The notes beneath the pieces were generated by a model, which made no database searches, had not been told where the DNA came from, and worked only from the letters and a program-made list of their open reading frames with translations. From Isoperla grammatica (Eukaryota; Arthropoda; Insecta; Plecoptera; Perlodidae), in assembly GCA_945910005.1 (NCBI GenBank), contig CAMDTW010000507.1, forward strand, positions 20,675 to 84,674: a stretch of 64,000 nt of DNA, read 5' to 3'. The translations under genes and the position numbers were made by a program. Positions 1 through 9,666 of the stretch are shown piece after piece. Numbering within the stretch: the first letter of the stretch is position 1; every line of letters starts with the position of its first letter.

Positions 1-399
1 GTATGCAAGATTTCTCTTAAAACTGGAAGTTTGTGGTAGATAGACTAAAATCAGCCAATTTCTATATTTTATGCATATTTAAATCAAAAACGCCAAAAAA
101 ACTCAATTTATGCATTTTCATAATACTCTTTCAGAATGCACACTAACATTATTATTTTTCAACGGTTGGTGTAACTTCTAAAGTAGTAATCGAAAGGTGA
201 CGAAATGGACAAATTGTGCTTATTGGAGCCTGAAACGCTCTACAACAACGATTTGTCAACTTTGGTTGAAACCCTTAGGAATCACAGCCGTATGCAAGAT
301 TCCTCTTAAAACTAAAAGTTTGTGGTAGATAGACTGAAATCAGCCAATTTCTATTTTTTATGCATATTTTTACCAAAAACGACGAAAAAACTCAATTTA

Positions 400-429
400 T
401 GCATTTTCATTATACTCTTGAAGAATGCA
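400..429. repeat. Imperfect inverted repeat within the monomer (representative)
   Basis: TGCATT at 400-405 is complementary to AATGCA at 424-429, and the stem extends about two more pairs if a T:G wobble is allowed. The loop is about 14-18 bases. The element recurs in A and B monomers; in type C the right arm is kept but the inner flank changes to CTTTCAG. It is short and could be a by-product of AT-rich composition. Confidence 0.4.
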
Positions 430-460
430 ACCTATAATTCTTATTTTTCGACGGAGGGTG

Positions 461-478
461 TAACTTCTATAGAAGTTA
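461..478. repeat. 18-bp perfect palindrome, first copy in the window
   Basis: TAACTTCTATAGAAGTTA equals its own reverse complement over all 18 bases. It sits about 171 bases into the monomer, right after the GGAGGG box. Further intact copies lie at 3217-3234 and 63931-63948, and in most A and B monomers. Type C monomers carry TAACTTCTAAAGTAGTTA, a broken version. A dyad like this could bind a dimeric protein or form a small cruciform; the sequence does not say which, if either. Confidence 0.85.
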
Positions 479-1473
479 TCGAAATGTGACGAAATGGACA
501 AATTGTGCTTATTGGAGCCTGAAACGCTCTAAACCAACGATTTGTCAACTTTGGTTGAAACCCTTAGGAATCCCAGCCGTATGCAAGATTCCTCTTAAAA
601 CTGGAAGTTTGTGGTAGATAGACTAAAATCAGCCAATTTCTATATTTTATGCATTTTTTAACCAAAAACGACGAAAAAACTCAATTTATGCATTTTCATT
701 ATACTCTTGAAGAATGCAGCCTATCATTCTTATTTTTCAACGAAAGGTGTAACTTCTATAGAAGTTATCGAAATGTGACGAAATGGACAAATTGTGCTTA
801 TTGGAGCCTGAAACGCTCTAAAACAACGATTTGTCAACTTTGGTTGAAACCCTTAGGAATCCCAGCCGTATGCAACATTCCTCTTAAAACTGGAAGTTTG
901 TGGTAGATAGACTGAAATCAGCCAATTTCTATTTTTTATGCATATTTTTACCAAAAACGACGAAAAAACTCAATTTATGCATTTTCATTATACTCTTGAA
1001 GAATGCAGCCTATAATTCTTATTTTTCAACGGAGGGTGTAACTTCTAAAGTAGTTATCGAAATGGTGACGAAATGGACAAATTGTGCTTATTGGAGCCTA
1101 AAACGCTCTGAAACAACGATTTGTCAACTTTGGTTGAAACCCTTAGGAATCCCAGCCGTATGCAAGATTCCTCTTAAAACTGGAAGTTTGTGGTAGATAG
1201 ACAGAAATCAGCCAATTTCTATTATTTATGCATATTTTAACCAAAAACGACGAAAAAACTCAATTTATGCATTTACATTATACTCTTGAAGAATGCAACC
1301 TATAATTCTTATTTTTCGACGGAGGGTGTAACTTCTATAGAAGTTATCGAAATGTGACGAAATGGACAAATTGTGCTTATTGGTGCCTGAAACACTCTAA
1401 AACAACGATTTGTGCAATTTGGTTGAAACCCTTAGGAATCCCAACCGTATGCAAGATTCCTCTTAAAACTGGA

Positions 1474-2043
1474 CCTAACCTAACCTAACCTAACCTAACC
1501 TAACCTAACCTAACCTAACCTAACCTAACCTAACCTAACCTAACATAACCTAACCTAACCTAACCTAACCTAACCTAACCTAACCTAACCTAACCTAACC
1601 TAACCTAACCTAACCTTACCTAACCTAACCTAACCTAACCTAACCTAACCTTACCTAACCTAACCTAACCTAACCTAACCTAACCTAACCTAACCTAACC
1701 TAACCTAACCAAACCTAACCTAACCTAACCAAACCTAACCTAATCTAACCAAACCAAACCTAATCTAACCTAACCTAACCTAACCTAATCTAACCTAACC
1801 TAACCTAACCTAACCTAACCTAACCTAACCTAACCTAACCTAACCTAACCTAACCTAACCTAACCTAACCTAACCTAACCTAACCTAACCTAACCTAACC
1901 TAACCTAACCTAACCTAACCTAACCTAACCTAACCTAACCTAACCTAACCTAACCTAACCTAACCTAACCTAACCTAACAAAACCTAACCTAACCTAACC
2001 TAACCTAACCTAACCTAACCTAACCTAACCTAACCTAACCTAA
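1474..2043. repeat. Interstitial telomeric repeat block 1, (CCTAA)n / (TTAGG)n
   Basis: 570 bp of almost pure CCTAA on the + strand, i.e. TTAGG on the - strand, the canonical telomere unit of most insects and many other arthropods. Degenerate units include CATAACC near 1545, CTTACC near 1615 and 1650, a cluster of AAACC and TAATC units at about 1711-1795, and AAAACC at about 1980. Left flank is a satellite stub ending AAACTGGA. Right flank resumes at TTTTTCAATGGTTGG. The block is internal, with satellite on both sides. Confidence 0.98.
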
Positions 2044-2178
2044 TTTTTCAATGGTTGGTGTAACTTCTAAAGTAGTTATCGAAAGGTGACGAAATGGACA
2101 AATTGTGCTAATTGGAGCCTAAAACGCTCTAAAACAACGATTTGTCAACTTTGGTTGAAACCCTTAGGAATCACAGCC
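2044..2178 (+). repeat. 3' remnant of a type C monomer after telomeric block 1
   Basis: Begins at TTTTTCAATGGTTGG and continues with CTTCTAAAGTAGTTATCGAAAGG, matching the part of a type C monomer from about its 155th base onward. The first 154 bases are missing apart from the 27-base stub on the far side of the telomeric block (1447-1473). The downstream neighbour is a complete C monomer at 2179, unlike the other three blocks, which are followed by B monomers. Confidence 0.9.
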
Positions 2179-2467
2179 GTATGCAAGATTCCTCTTAAAA
2201 CTGGAAGTTTGTGGTAGATAGACAAAAATCAGCCAATTTCTATATTTTATGCATATTTTAACCAAAAACGACCAAAAAACTCAATTTATGCATTTTCATA
2301 ATACTCTTTCAGAATGCACACTAACATTATTATTTTTCAACGGTTGGTGTAACTTCTAAAGTAGTTATCGAAATGTGACGAAATGGACAAATTGTGCTTA
2401 TTGGAGCCTGAAACGCTCTAAAACAACGATTTGTCAACTTTGGTTGAAACCCTTAGGAATCCCAGCC
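2179..2467 (+). repeat. Representative type C monomer (289 bp)
   Basis: Type C is recognised by CATAATACTCTTTCAGAATG, GCACACTAACATTATT, TTTTTCAACGGTTGG and TAACTTCTAAAGTAGTTATC; the last replaces the palindrome of types A and B. Two versions exist: one with AAATCAAAAACGCC (1, 7642, 9667, 11113, 14968, 18793, 24307) and one with AACCAAAAACGACC (2179, 30835, 32858, 36901, 42098, 44695, 48740, 51629, 55965, 57699). C/B hybrids start at 4463, 6773, 53944, 60009, 60298 and 62605. C monomers occur singly every 5-18 monomers and mark higher-order unit boundaries. Confidence 0.9.
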
Positions 2468-2756
2468 GTATGCAAGATTCCTCTTAAAACTGGAAGTTTG
2501 TGGTAGATAGACTGAAATCAGCCAATTTCTATATTTTATGCATATTTTAACCACAAACGACGAAAAAACTCAATTTATGCATTTTCATTATACTCTTGAA
2601 GAATGCAGCCTATAATTCTTATTTTTCAACGGAGGGTGTAACTTCTATAGAAGTTATCGAAATGTGACGAAATGGACAAATTGTGCTTATTGAAGCCTGA
2701 AACGCTCTAAAACAACGATTTGTCAACTTTGGTTGAAACCCTTAGGAATCCCGGCC
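2468..2756 (+). repeat. Representative 'ACCAC' type A monomer following type C
   Basis: A type A derivative with AACCACAAACGACG instead of AACCAAAAACGACG and with a type-B-like AGACTGAAATCAGCC 5' part. It directly follows a C monomer in nearly every right-hand unit (31124, 33147, 37190, 42387, 44984, 49029, 51918, 56254, 57988), so C plus ACCAC-A behaves as a linked dimer. One copy, 32569, precedes a C monomer instead. Confidence 0.85.
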
Positions 2757-3045
2757 GTATGCAAGATTCCTCTTAAAACTGGAAGTTTGTGGTAGATAGA
2801 CTGAAATCAGCCAATTTCTATTTTTTATGCATATTTTAACCAAAAACGACGAAAAAACTCAATTTATGCATTTTCATTATACTCTTGAAGAATGCAACCT
2901 ATAATTCTTATTTTTCGACGGAGGGTGTAACTTCTATAGAAGTTATCGAAATGTGACGAAATGGACAAATTGTGCTTATTGGAGCCTGAAACGCTCTAAA
3001 ACAACGATTTGTGCAATTTGGTTGAAACCCTTAGGAATCCCAGCC
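2757..3045 (+). repeat. Representative type B monomer (289 bp)
   Basis: Type B is recognised by AGACTGAAATCAGCC and TCTATTTTTTATGC, then GAATGCAACCTATAATTC and TTTTTCGACGGAGG. The 3' part here reads TTTGTGCAATTTGG where many other monomers have TTTGTCAACTTTGG. Sub-lineages include ACCAAAACAGACG (3885, 6195, 32280, 46429, 53364, 55676, 57121, 59431), TATAGAAATTATCG (21534, 25174, 37767) and TTTTTTTTGCATATATT (29391, 35746, 38634, 40943, 43830, 47585, 50473). These tags make it possible to follow duplications. Confidence 0.9.
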
Positions 3046-3334
3046 GTATGCAAGATTCCTCTTAAAACTGGAAGTTTGTGGTAGATAGACTAAAATCAGC
3101 CAATTTCTATATTTTATGCATATTTTAACCAAAAACGACGAAAAAACTCAATTTATGCATTTTCATTATACTCTTGAAGAATGCAGCCTATAATTCTTAT
3201 TTTTCAACGGAGGGTGTAACTTCTATAGAAGTTATCGAAATGTGATGAAATGGACAAATTGTGCTTATTGGAGCCTGAAACGCTCTAAAACAACGATTTG
3301 TGCAATTTGGTTGAAACCCTTAGGAATCCCAGCC
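3046..3334 (+). repeat. Representative type A monomer (289 bp)
   Basis: Type A is recognised by AGACTAAAATCAGCC and TCTATATTTTATGC in its 5' part, then GAATGCAGCCTATAATTC and TTTTTCAACGGAGG. This copy also has the GTGATGAAATGG variant (usual: GTGACGAAATGG), which marks a sub-lineage found again at 30547, 33725, 45562, 52496, 58566 and 62028. The 18-bp palindrome TAACTTCTATAGAAGTTA is intact at 3217-3234. Type A is one of the two commonest subtypes and often alternates with type B. Confidence 0.9.
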
Positions 3335-3595
3335 GTATGCAAGATTCCTCTTAAAACTGGAAGTTTGTGGTAGATAGACTAAAATCAGCCAATTTCTATG
3401 TTTTATGCATATTTTAACCAAAAACGACGAAAAAACTCAATTTATGCATTTTCATTCTTATTTTTCGACGGAGGGTGTAACTTCTATAGAAGTTATCGAA
3501 ATGTGACGAAATGGACAAATTGTGCTTATTGGAGATTGAAACGCTCTCAAACAACGATTTGTGCAATTTGGTTGAAACCCTTAGGAATCCCAGCC
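3335..3595 (+). repeat. Shortened monomer, 28-bp internal deletion (261 bp)
   Basis: TGCATTTTCATT is joined directly to CTTATTTTTCGACGG. The segment from ATACTCTTG to the GCAACCTATAATT box is lost, probably between short ATT repeats. The monomer is otherwise a type B of the ATGTTTTATG / GGAGATTGAAACGC lineage, and its counterparts at 31702, 45851, 52786 and 63760 are full length. The deletion appears private to this copy. Confidence 0.9.
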
Positions 3596-6194
3596 GTATG
3601 CAAGAATCCTCTTAAAACTGGAAGTTTGTGGTAGATAGACTAAAATCAGCCAATTTCTATAGTTTATGCATATTTTAACCAAAAACGACGAAAAAACTCA
3701 ATTTATGCATTTTCATTATACTCTTAAAGAATGCAGCCTATAATTCTTATTTTTCAACGGAGGTTGTAACTTCTCTAGAAGTTATCGAAATGTGACGAAA
3801 TGGACAAATTGTGCTTATTGGAGCCTGAAACGCTCTAAAACAACGATTTGTCAAATTTGGTTGAAACCCTTAGGAATCCCGCCCGTATGCAAGATTCCTC
3901 TTAAAACTGGAAGTTTATGGTAGATAGACTGAAATCATCCAATTTCTATTTTTTATGCATATTTTAACCAAAACAGACGAAAAAACTCAATTTATGCATT
4001 TTCATTATACTCTTGAAGAATGCAACCTATAATTCTTATTTTTCGACGGAGGGTGTAACTTCTATAGAAGTTATCGAAATGTGACGAAATGGACAAATTG
4101 TGCTTATTGGAGCCTGAAACGCTCTCAAACAACGATTTGTGCAATTTGGATGAAACCCTTAGGAATCCCAGCCGTATGCAAGATTCCTCTTAAAACTGGA
4201 AGTTTGTGGTAGATAGACTAAAATCAGCCAATTTCTATATTTTATGCATATTTTAACCAAAAACGACGAAAAAACTCAATTTATGCTTTTTCATTATACT
4301 CTTGAAGAATGCAGCCTATAATTCTTATTTTTCAACGGAGGTTGTAACTTCTATAGAAGTTATCGAAATGTGACGAAATGGACAAATTGTGCTTATTGGA
4401 GCCTGAAACGCTCTAAAACAACGATTTGTCAACTTTGGTTGAAACCCTTAGGAATCCCGGCCGTATGCAAGATTCCTCTTAAAACTGGAAGTTTATGGTA
4501 GATAGACTGAAATCAGCCAATTTCTATTTTTTATGCATATTTTAACCAAAAACGACGAAAAAACTCAATTTATGCTTTTTCTTTATACTCTTGAAGAATG
4601 CACACTAACATTATTATTTTTCAACGGTTGGTGTAACTTCTAAAGTAGTTATCGAAATGTGACGAAATGGACAAATTGTGCTTATTGGAGCCTGAAAAGC
4701 TCTAAAACAACGATTTGTCAACTTTGGTTGAAACCCTTAGGAATCCCAGCCGTATGCAATATTCCTCTTAAAACTGGAAGTTTGTGGTAGATAGACTGAA
4801 ATCAGCCAATTTCTATTTTATGCATATTTTAACCAAAAACGACGAAAAAACTCAATTTATGCATTTTCATTATACTCTTGAAGAATGCAACCTATAATTC
4901 TTAATTTTCGACGGAGGGTGTAACTTCTATAGAAGTTATCGAAATGTGACGAAATGGACAAATTGTGCTTATTGGAGCCTGAAACGCTCTAAAACAACGA
5001 TTTGTGCAATTTGGTTGAAACCCTTAGGAATCCCAGCCGTATGCAAGATTCCTCTTAAAACTGGAAGTTTGTGGTAGATAGACTAAAATCAGCCAATTTC
5101 TATATTTTATGCATATTTTAACCAAAAACGACGAAAAAACTCAATTTATGCATTTTCATTATACTCTTGAAGAATGCAGCCTATAATTCTTATTTTTCAA
5201 CGGAGGGTGTAACTTCTATAGAAGTTATCGAAATGTGACGAAATGGACAAATTGTGCATATTGGAGCCTGAAACGCTCTAAAACAACGATTTGTCAACTT
5301 TGGTTGAAACCCTTAGGAATCCCGGCCGTATGCAAGATTCCTCTTAAAACTGGAAGTTTGTGGTAGATAGACTGAAATCAGCCAATTTCTATCTTTTATG
5401 CATATTTTAACCAAAAACGACGAAAAAACTCAATTTATGCATTTTCATTATACTCTTGAAGAATGCAACCTATAATTCTTAATTTTCGACGGAGGGTGTA
5501 ACTTCTATAGAAGTTATCGAAATGTGACGAAATGGACAAATTGTGCTTATTGGAGCCTGAAACGCTCTAAAACAACGATTTGTGCAATTTGGTTGAAACC
5601 CTTAGGAATCCCAGCCGTATGCAAGATTCCTCTTAAAACTGGAAGTTTGTGGTAGATAGACTAAAATCAGCCAATTTCTATATTTTATGCATATTTTAAC
5701 CAAAAACGACGAAAAAACTCAATTTATGCATTTTCATTATACTCTTGAAGAATGCAACCTATAATTCTTATTTTTCGACGGAGGGTGTAACTTCTATAGA
5801 AGTTATCGAAATGTGACGAAATGGACAAATTGTGCTTATTGGAGATTGAAACGCTCTCAAACAACGATTTGTGCAATTTGGTTGAAACCCTTAGGAATCC
5901 CAGCCGTATGCAAGATTCCTCTTAAAACTGGAAGTTTGTGGTAGATAGACTAAAATCAGCCAATTTCTATATTTTATGCATATTTTAACCAAAAACGACG
6001 AAAAAACTCAATTTATGCATTTTCATTATACTCTTGAAGAATGCAGCCTATAATTCTTATTTTTCAACGGAGGTTGTAACTTCTATAGAAGTTATCGAAA
6101 TGTGACGAAATGGACAAATTGTGCTTATTGGAGCCTGAAACGCTCTAAAACAACGATTTGTCAACTTTGGTTGAAACCCTTAGGAATCCCGGCC

Positions 6195-7641
6195 GTATGC
6201 AAGATTCCTCTTAAAACTGGAAGTTTATGGTAGATAGACTGAAATCAGCCAATTTCTATTTTTTATGCATATTTTAACCAAAACAGACGAAAAAACTCAA
6301 TTTATGCATTTTCATTATACTCTTGAAGAATGCAACCTATAATTCTTATTTTTCGACGGAGGGTGTAACTTCTATAGAAGTTATCGAAATGTGACGAAAT
6401 GGACAAATTGTGCTTATTGGAGCCTGAAACGCTCTCAAACAACGATTTGTGCAATTTGGTTGAAACCCTTAGGAATCCCAGCCGTATGCAAGATTCCTTT
6501 AAAAACTGGAAGTTTGTGGTAGATAGACTAAAATCAGCCAATTTCTATATTTTATGCATATTTTAACCAAAAACGACGAAAAAACTCAATTTATGCATTT
6601 TCATTATACTCTTGAAGAATGCAGCCTATAATTCTTATTTTTCAACGGAGGTTGTAACTTCTATAGAAGTTATCGAAATGTGACGAAATGGACAAATTGT
6701 GCTTATTGGAGCCTGAAACGCTCTAAAACAACGATTTGTCAACTTTGGTTGAAACCCTTAGGAATCCCGGCCGTATGCAAGATTCCTCTTAAAACTGGAA
6801 GTTTATGGTAGATAGACTGAAATCAGCCGATTTCTATTTTTTATGCATATTTTAACCAAAAACGACGAAAAAACTCAGTTAATGCATTTTCATTATACTC
6901 TTGAAGAATGCACACTAACATTATTATTTTTCAACGGTTGGTGTAACTTCTAAAGTAGTTTTCGAAATGTGACGCAATGGACAAATTGTGCTTATTGGAG
7001 CCTGAAACGCTCTAAAACAACGATATGTCAACTTTTGTTGAAACCCTTAGAAATCCCGGCCGTATGCAAGATTCCACTTAAAACTGGAAGTTTGTGGTAG
7101 ATAGACTAAAATCAGCCAATTTCTATATTTTATGCATATTTTAACTAAAAACGACGAAAAAACTCAATTTATGCATTTTCATTATACTCTTGAAGAATGC
7201 AGCCTATAATTCTTATTTTTCAACGGAGGGTGTAACTTCTATAGAAGTTATCGAAATGTGACGAAATGGACAAATTGTGCTTATTAGAGCCTGAAACGCT
7301 CTAAAACAACGATTTGTCAACTTTGGTTGAAACCCTTAGGAATCCCGGCCGTATGCAAGATTCCTCTTAAAACCTGGAAGTTTGTGGTAGATAGACTGAA
7401 ATCAGCCAATTTCTATTTTTTTATGCATATTTTAACCAAAAACGACTAAAAAACTCAATTTATGCATTTTCATTATACTCTTGAAGAATGCAGCCTATAA
7501 TTCTTATTTTTCAACGGAGGTTGTAACTTCTATAGAAGTTATCGAAATGGGACGAAATGGACAAATTGTGCTTATTAAAGCCTGAAACGCTCTAAAACAA
7601 CGATTTGTGCAATTTGGTTAAAACCCTTAGGAATCACAGCC
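6195..7641 (+). repeat. Satellite segment, five mixed-subtype monomers
   Basis: Starts at 6195 (B, ACAGACG), 6484 (A, GGAGGTTG), 6773 (C/B hybrid, GTTTATGG), 7062 (A) and 7351 (hybrid with AAAACCTGG and ACGACTAAAAAAC). The first three match the order at 59431-60297. The last introduces the CCTGG/ACTAA lineage of the next block. Nothing else is seen here. Confidence 0.8.
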
Positions 7642-9666
7642 GTATGCAAGATTCCTCTTAAAACTGGAAGTTTGTGGTAGATAGACTAAAATCAGCCAAT
7701 TTCTATATTTTATGCATATTTAAATCAAAAACGCCAAAAAAACTCAATTTATGCATTTTCATAATACTCTTTCAGAATGCACACTAACATTATTATTTTT
7801 CAACGGTTGGTGTAACTTCTAAAGTAGTAATCGAAAGGTGACGAAATGGACAAATTGTGCTTATTGGAGCCTGAAACGCTCTAAAACAACGATTTGTCAA
7901 CTTTGGTTGAAACCCTTAGGAATCCCGGCCGTATGCAAGATTCCTCTTAAAACTGGAAGTTTGTGGTAAATAGACTGAAATCAGCCAATTTCTATTTTTT
8001 ATGCATATTTTAACCAAAAACGATGAAAAAACTCAATTTATGCATTTTCATTATACTCTTGAAGAATGCAACCTATAATTCTTATTTTTCGACGGAGGGT
8101 GTAACTTCTAAAGAAGTTATCGAAATGTGACGAAATGGACAAATTGTGCTTATTGGAGCCTGAAACGCTCTAAAACAACGATTTGTGCAATTTGGTTGAA
8201 ACCCTGAGGAATCCCAGCCGTATGCAAGATTCCTCTTAAAACTGGAAGTTTGTGGTAGATAGACTAAAATCAGCCAATTTCTATATTTTATGCATATTTT
8301 AACCAAAAACGACGAAAAAACTCAATTTATGCATTTTCATTATACTCTTGAAGAATGCAGCCTATAATTCTTATTTTTCAACGGAGGGTGTAACTTCTAT
8401 AGAAGTTATCGAAATGTGACGAAATGGACAAATTGTGCTTATTAGAGCCTGAAACGCTCTAAAACAACGATTTGTCAACTTTGGTTGAAACCCTTAGGAA
8501 TCCCGGCCGTATGCAAGATTCCTCTTAAACCCTGGAAGTTTGTGGTAGATAGACTGAAATCAGCCAATTTCTATTTTTTTATGCATATTTTAACCAAAAA
8601 CGACTAAAAAACTCAATTTATGCATTTTCATTATACTCTTGAAGAATGCAACCTATAATTCTTATTTTTCGACGAAGGGTGTAACTTCTATAGAAAATAT
8701 CGAAATGTGACGAAATGGACAAATTGTGCTTATTGGAGCCAACACCGCTCTAAAACAACGATTTGTCAACTTTGGTTGAAACACTTAGGAATCCCAGCTG
8801 TATGCAAGATTCCTCTTAAAACTCGAAGTTTGTGGTAGATAGACTAAAATCAGCCAATTTCTATATTTTATGCATATTTTAACCAAAAACGACGAAAAAA
8901 CTCAATTTATGCATTTTCATTATACTCTTGAAGAATGCAGCCTATAATTCTTATTTTTCAACGGAGGGTGTAACTTCTATAGAAGTAATCGAAAAGTGAC
9001 GAAATGGACAAATTGTGCTTATTGGAGCCTGAAACGCTCTAAAACAACGATTTGTCAACTTTGGTTGAAACACTTAGGAATCCCAGCTGTATGCAAGATT
9101 CCTCTTAAAACTCGAAGTTTGCGGTAGATAGACTGAAATCAGCCAATTTCTATATTTTATCCATATTTTAACCAAAAACGACGAAAAAACTCAATTTATG
9201 CATTTTCATTATACTCTTGAAGAATGCAACCTATAATTCTTATTTTACGACGGAGGGTGTAACTTCTATAGAAGTTATCGAAATGTGACGAAATGGACAA
9301 ATTGTGCTTATTAGAGCCTGAAACGCTCTAAAACAACGATTTGTGCAATTTGGTTGAGACCCTTAGGAATCCCGGCCGTATGCAAGATTCCTCTTAAAAC
9401 TGGAAGTTTGTGGTAGATAGACTGAAATCAGCCAATTTCTATATTTTATCCATATTTTAACCAAAAACGACGAAAAAACTCAATTTATGCATTTTCATTA
9501 TACTCTTGAAGAATGCAACCTATAATTCTTATTTTACGACGGAGGGTGTAACTTCTATAGAAGTTATCGAAATGGGACGAAATGGACAAATTGTGCTTAT
9601 TAAAGCCTGAAACGCTCTAAAACAACGATTTGTGCAATTTGGTTAAAACCCTTAGGAATCACAGCC
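7642..9666 (+). repeat. 7-monomer higher-order unit
   Basis: Monomers start at 7642 (C), 7931 (B, GTGGTAAATAG), 8220 (A, ATTAGAGCC), 8509 (B, ACGACTAAAA, AGAAAATATCG, CCAACACCGCTC), 8800 (A, AACTCGAAG), 9089 and 9378 (B, TTTTATCCATATT and TTTTACGACGG). The following 9667-11112 unit repeats the same tags in the same order but with two monomers fewer. Both end where a new C monomer starts. Confidence 0.85.

Larger units (their letters stand above)
1..1473 (+). repeat. Satellite block upstream of telomeric block 1 (C-B-A-A'-B order)
   Basis: Monomers start at 1 (C), 290 (B, AACTAAAAG), 579 (A, GCATTTTTTAACC and CAACGAAAGG), 868 (A', GCAACATTCC and AAATGGTGACG), 1158 (B, GACAGAAATC and GGTGCCTGAAACACTC) and a 27-base stub at 1447-1473. 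The same ordered set, with the same private variants, precedes the other three telomeric blocks at 11113-12585, 14968-16440 and 18793-20310. This makes it the left half of the telomere-containing higher-order repeat. Confidence 0.9.
2179..6194 (+). repeat. 14-monomer satellite segment, colinear with 51629-55675
   Basis: Monomers start at 2179, 2468, 2757, 3046, 3335 (shortened), 3596, 3885, 4174, 4463, 4752, 5039, 5328, 5617 and 5906. The subtype order C, ACCAC-A, B, GATGAA-A, AGATTG-B, AAGAATCC-A, ACAGACG-B, GCTTTTTC-A, C/B hybrid, GCAATATT-B and so on is repeated about 49.5 kb away, starting at 51629. Only the 5328/54809 pair differs in subtype. No gene is visible. Confidence 0.85.

Noticed and set aside
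300..420. Promoter-like TATA stretches such as TCTATATTTTATGC in each monomer
   Set aside because: AT-rich satellite gives such strings by composition. No start site, initiator or transcribed product can be supported, though satellite transcription cannot be excluded.
900..1196. 98-codon open frame, repeated at 12012-12308, 15867-16163 and 19737-20033
   Set aside because: It lies within the A' and adjoining satellite monomers and recurs only because the higher-order repeat does. The 289-bp period is not a multiple of three, and the frame stops at the usual satellite stop codons. There is no domain, signal peptide or start context.
1474..2043. True chromosome end at the CCTAA tract
   Set aside because: Satellite lies on both sides of every tract and the tracts contain degenerate units, so they are interstitial.
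3181..3300. Possible CENP-B-box-like sequence around TTTTTCGACGGAGGGTG in type B monomers
   Set aside because: The TTCG and central A positions fit the known box, but the required CGGG is GTGT here, and type A monomers lack TTCG altogether.
3398..3634. 78-codon open frame
   Set aside because: Created by the private 28-bp deletion in the monomer at 3335, which shifts past a stop codon. The protein is a translation of the satellite.
6302..6541. Minus-strand open frames of 62-79 codons (also at 8082, 17616, 26437, 27348, 49180, 58962)
   Set aside because: All are antisense readings of the same satellite region, opened or closed by one-base differences among monomers.
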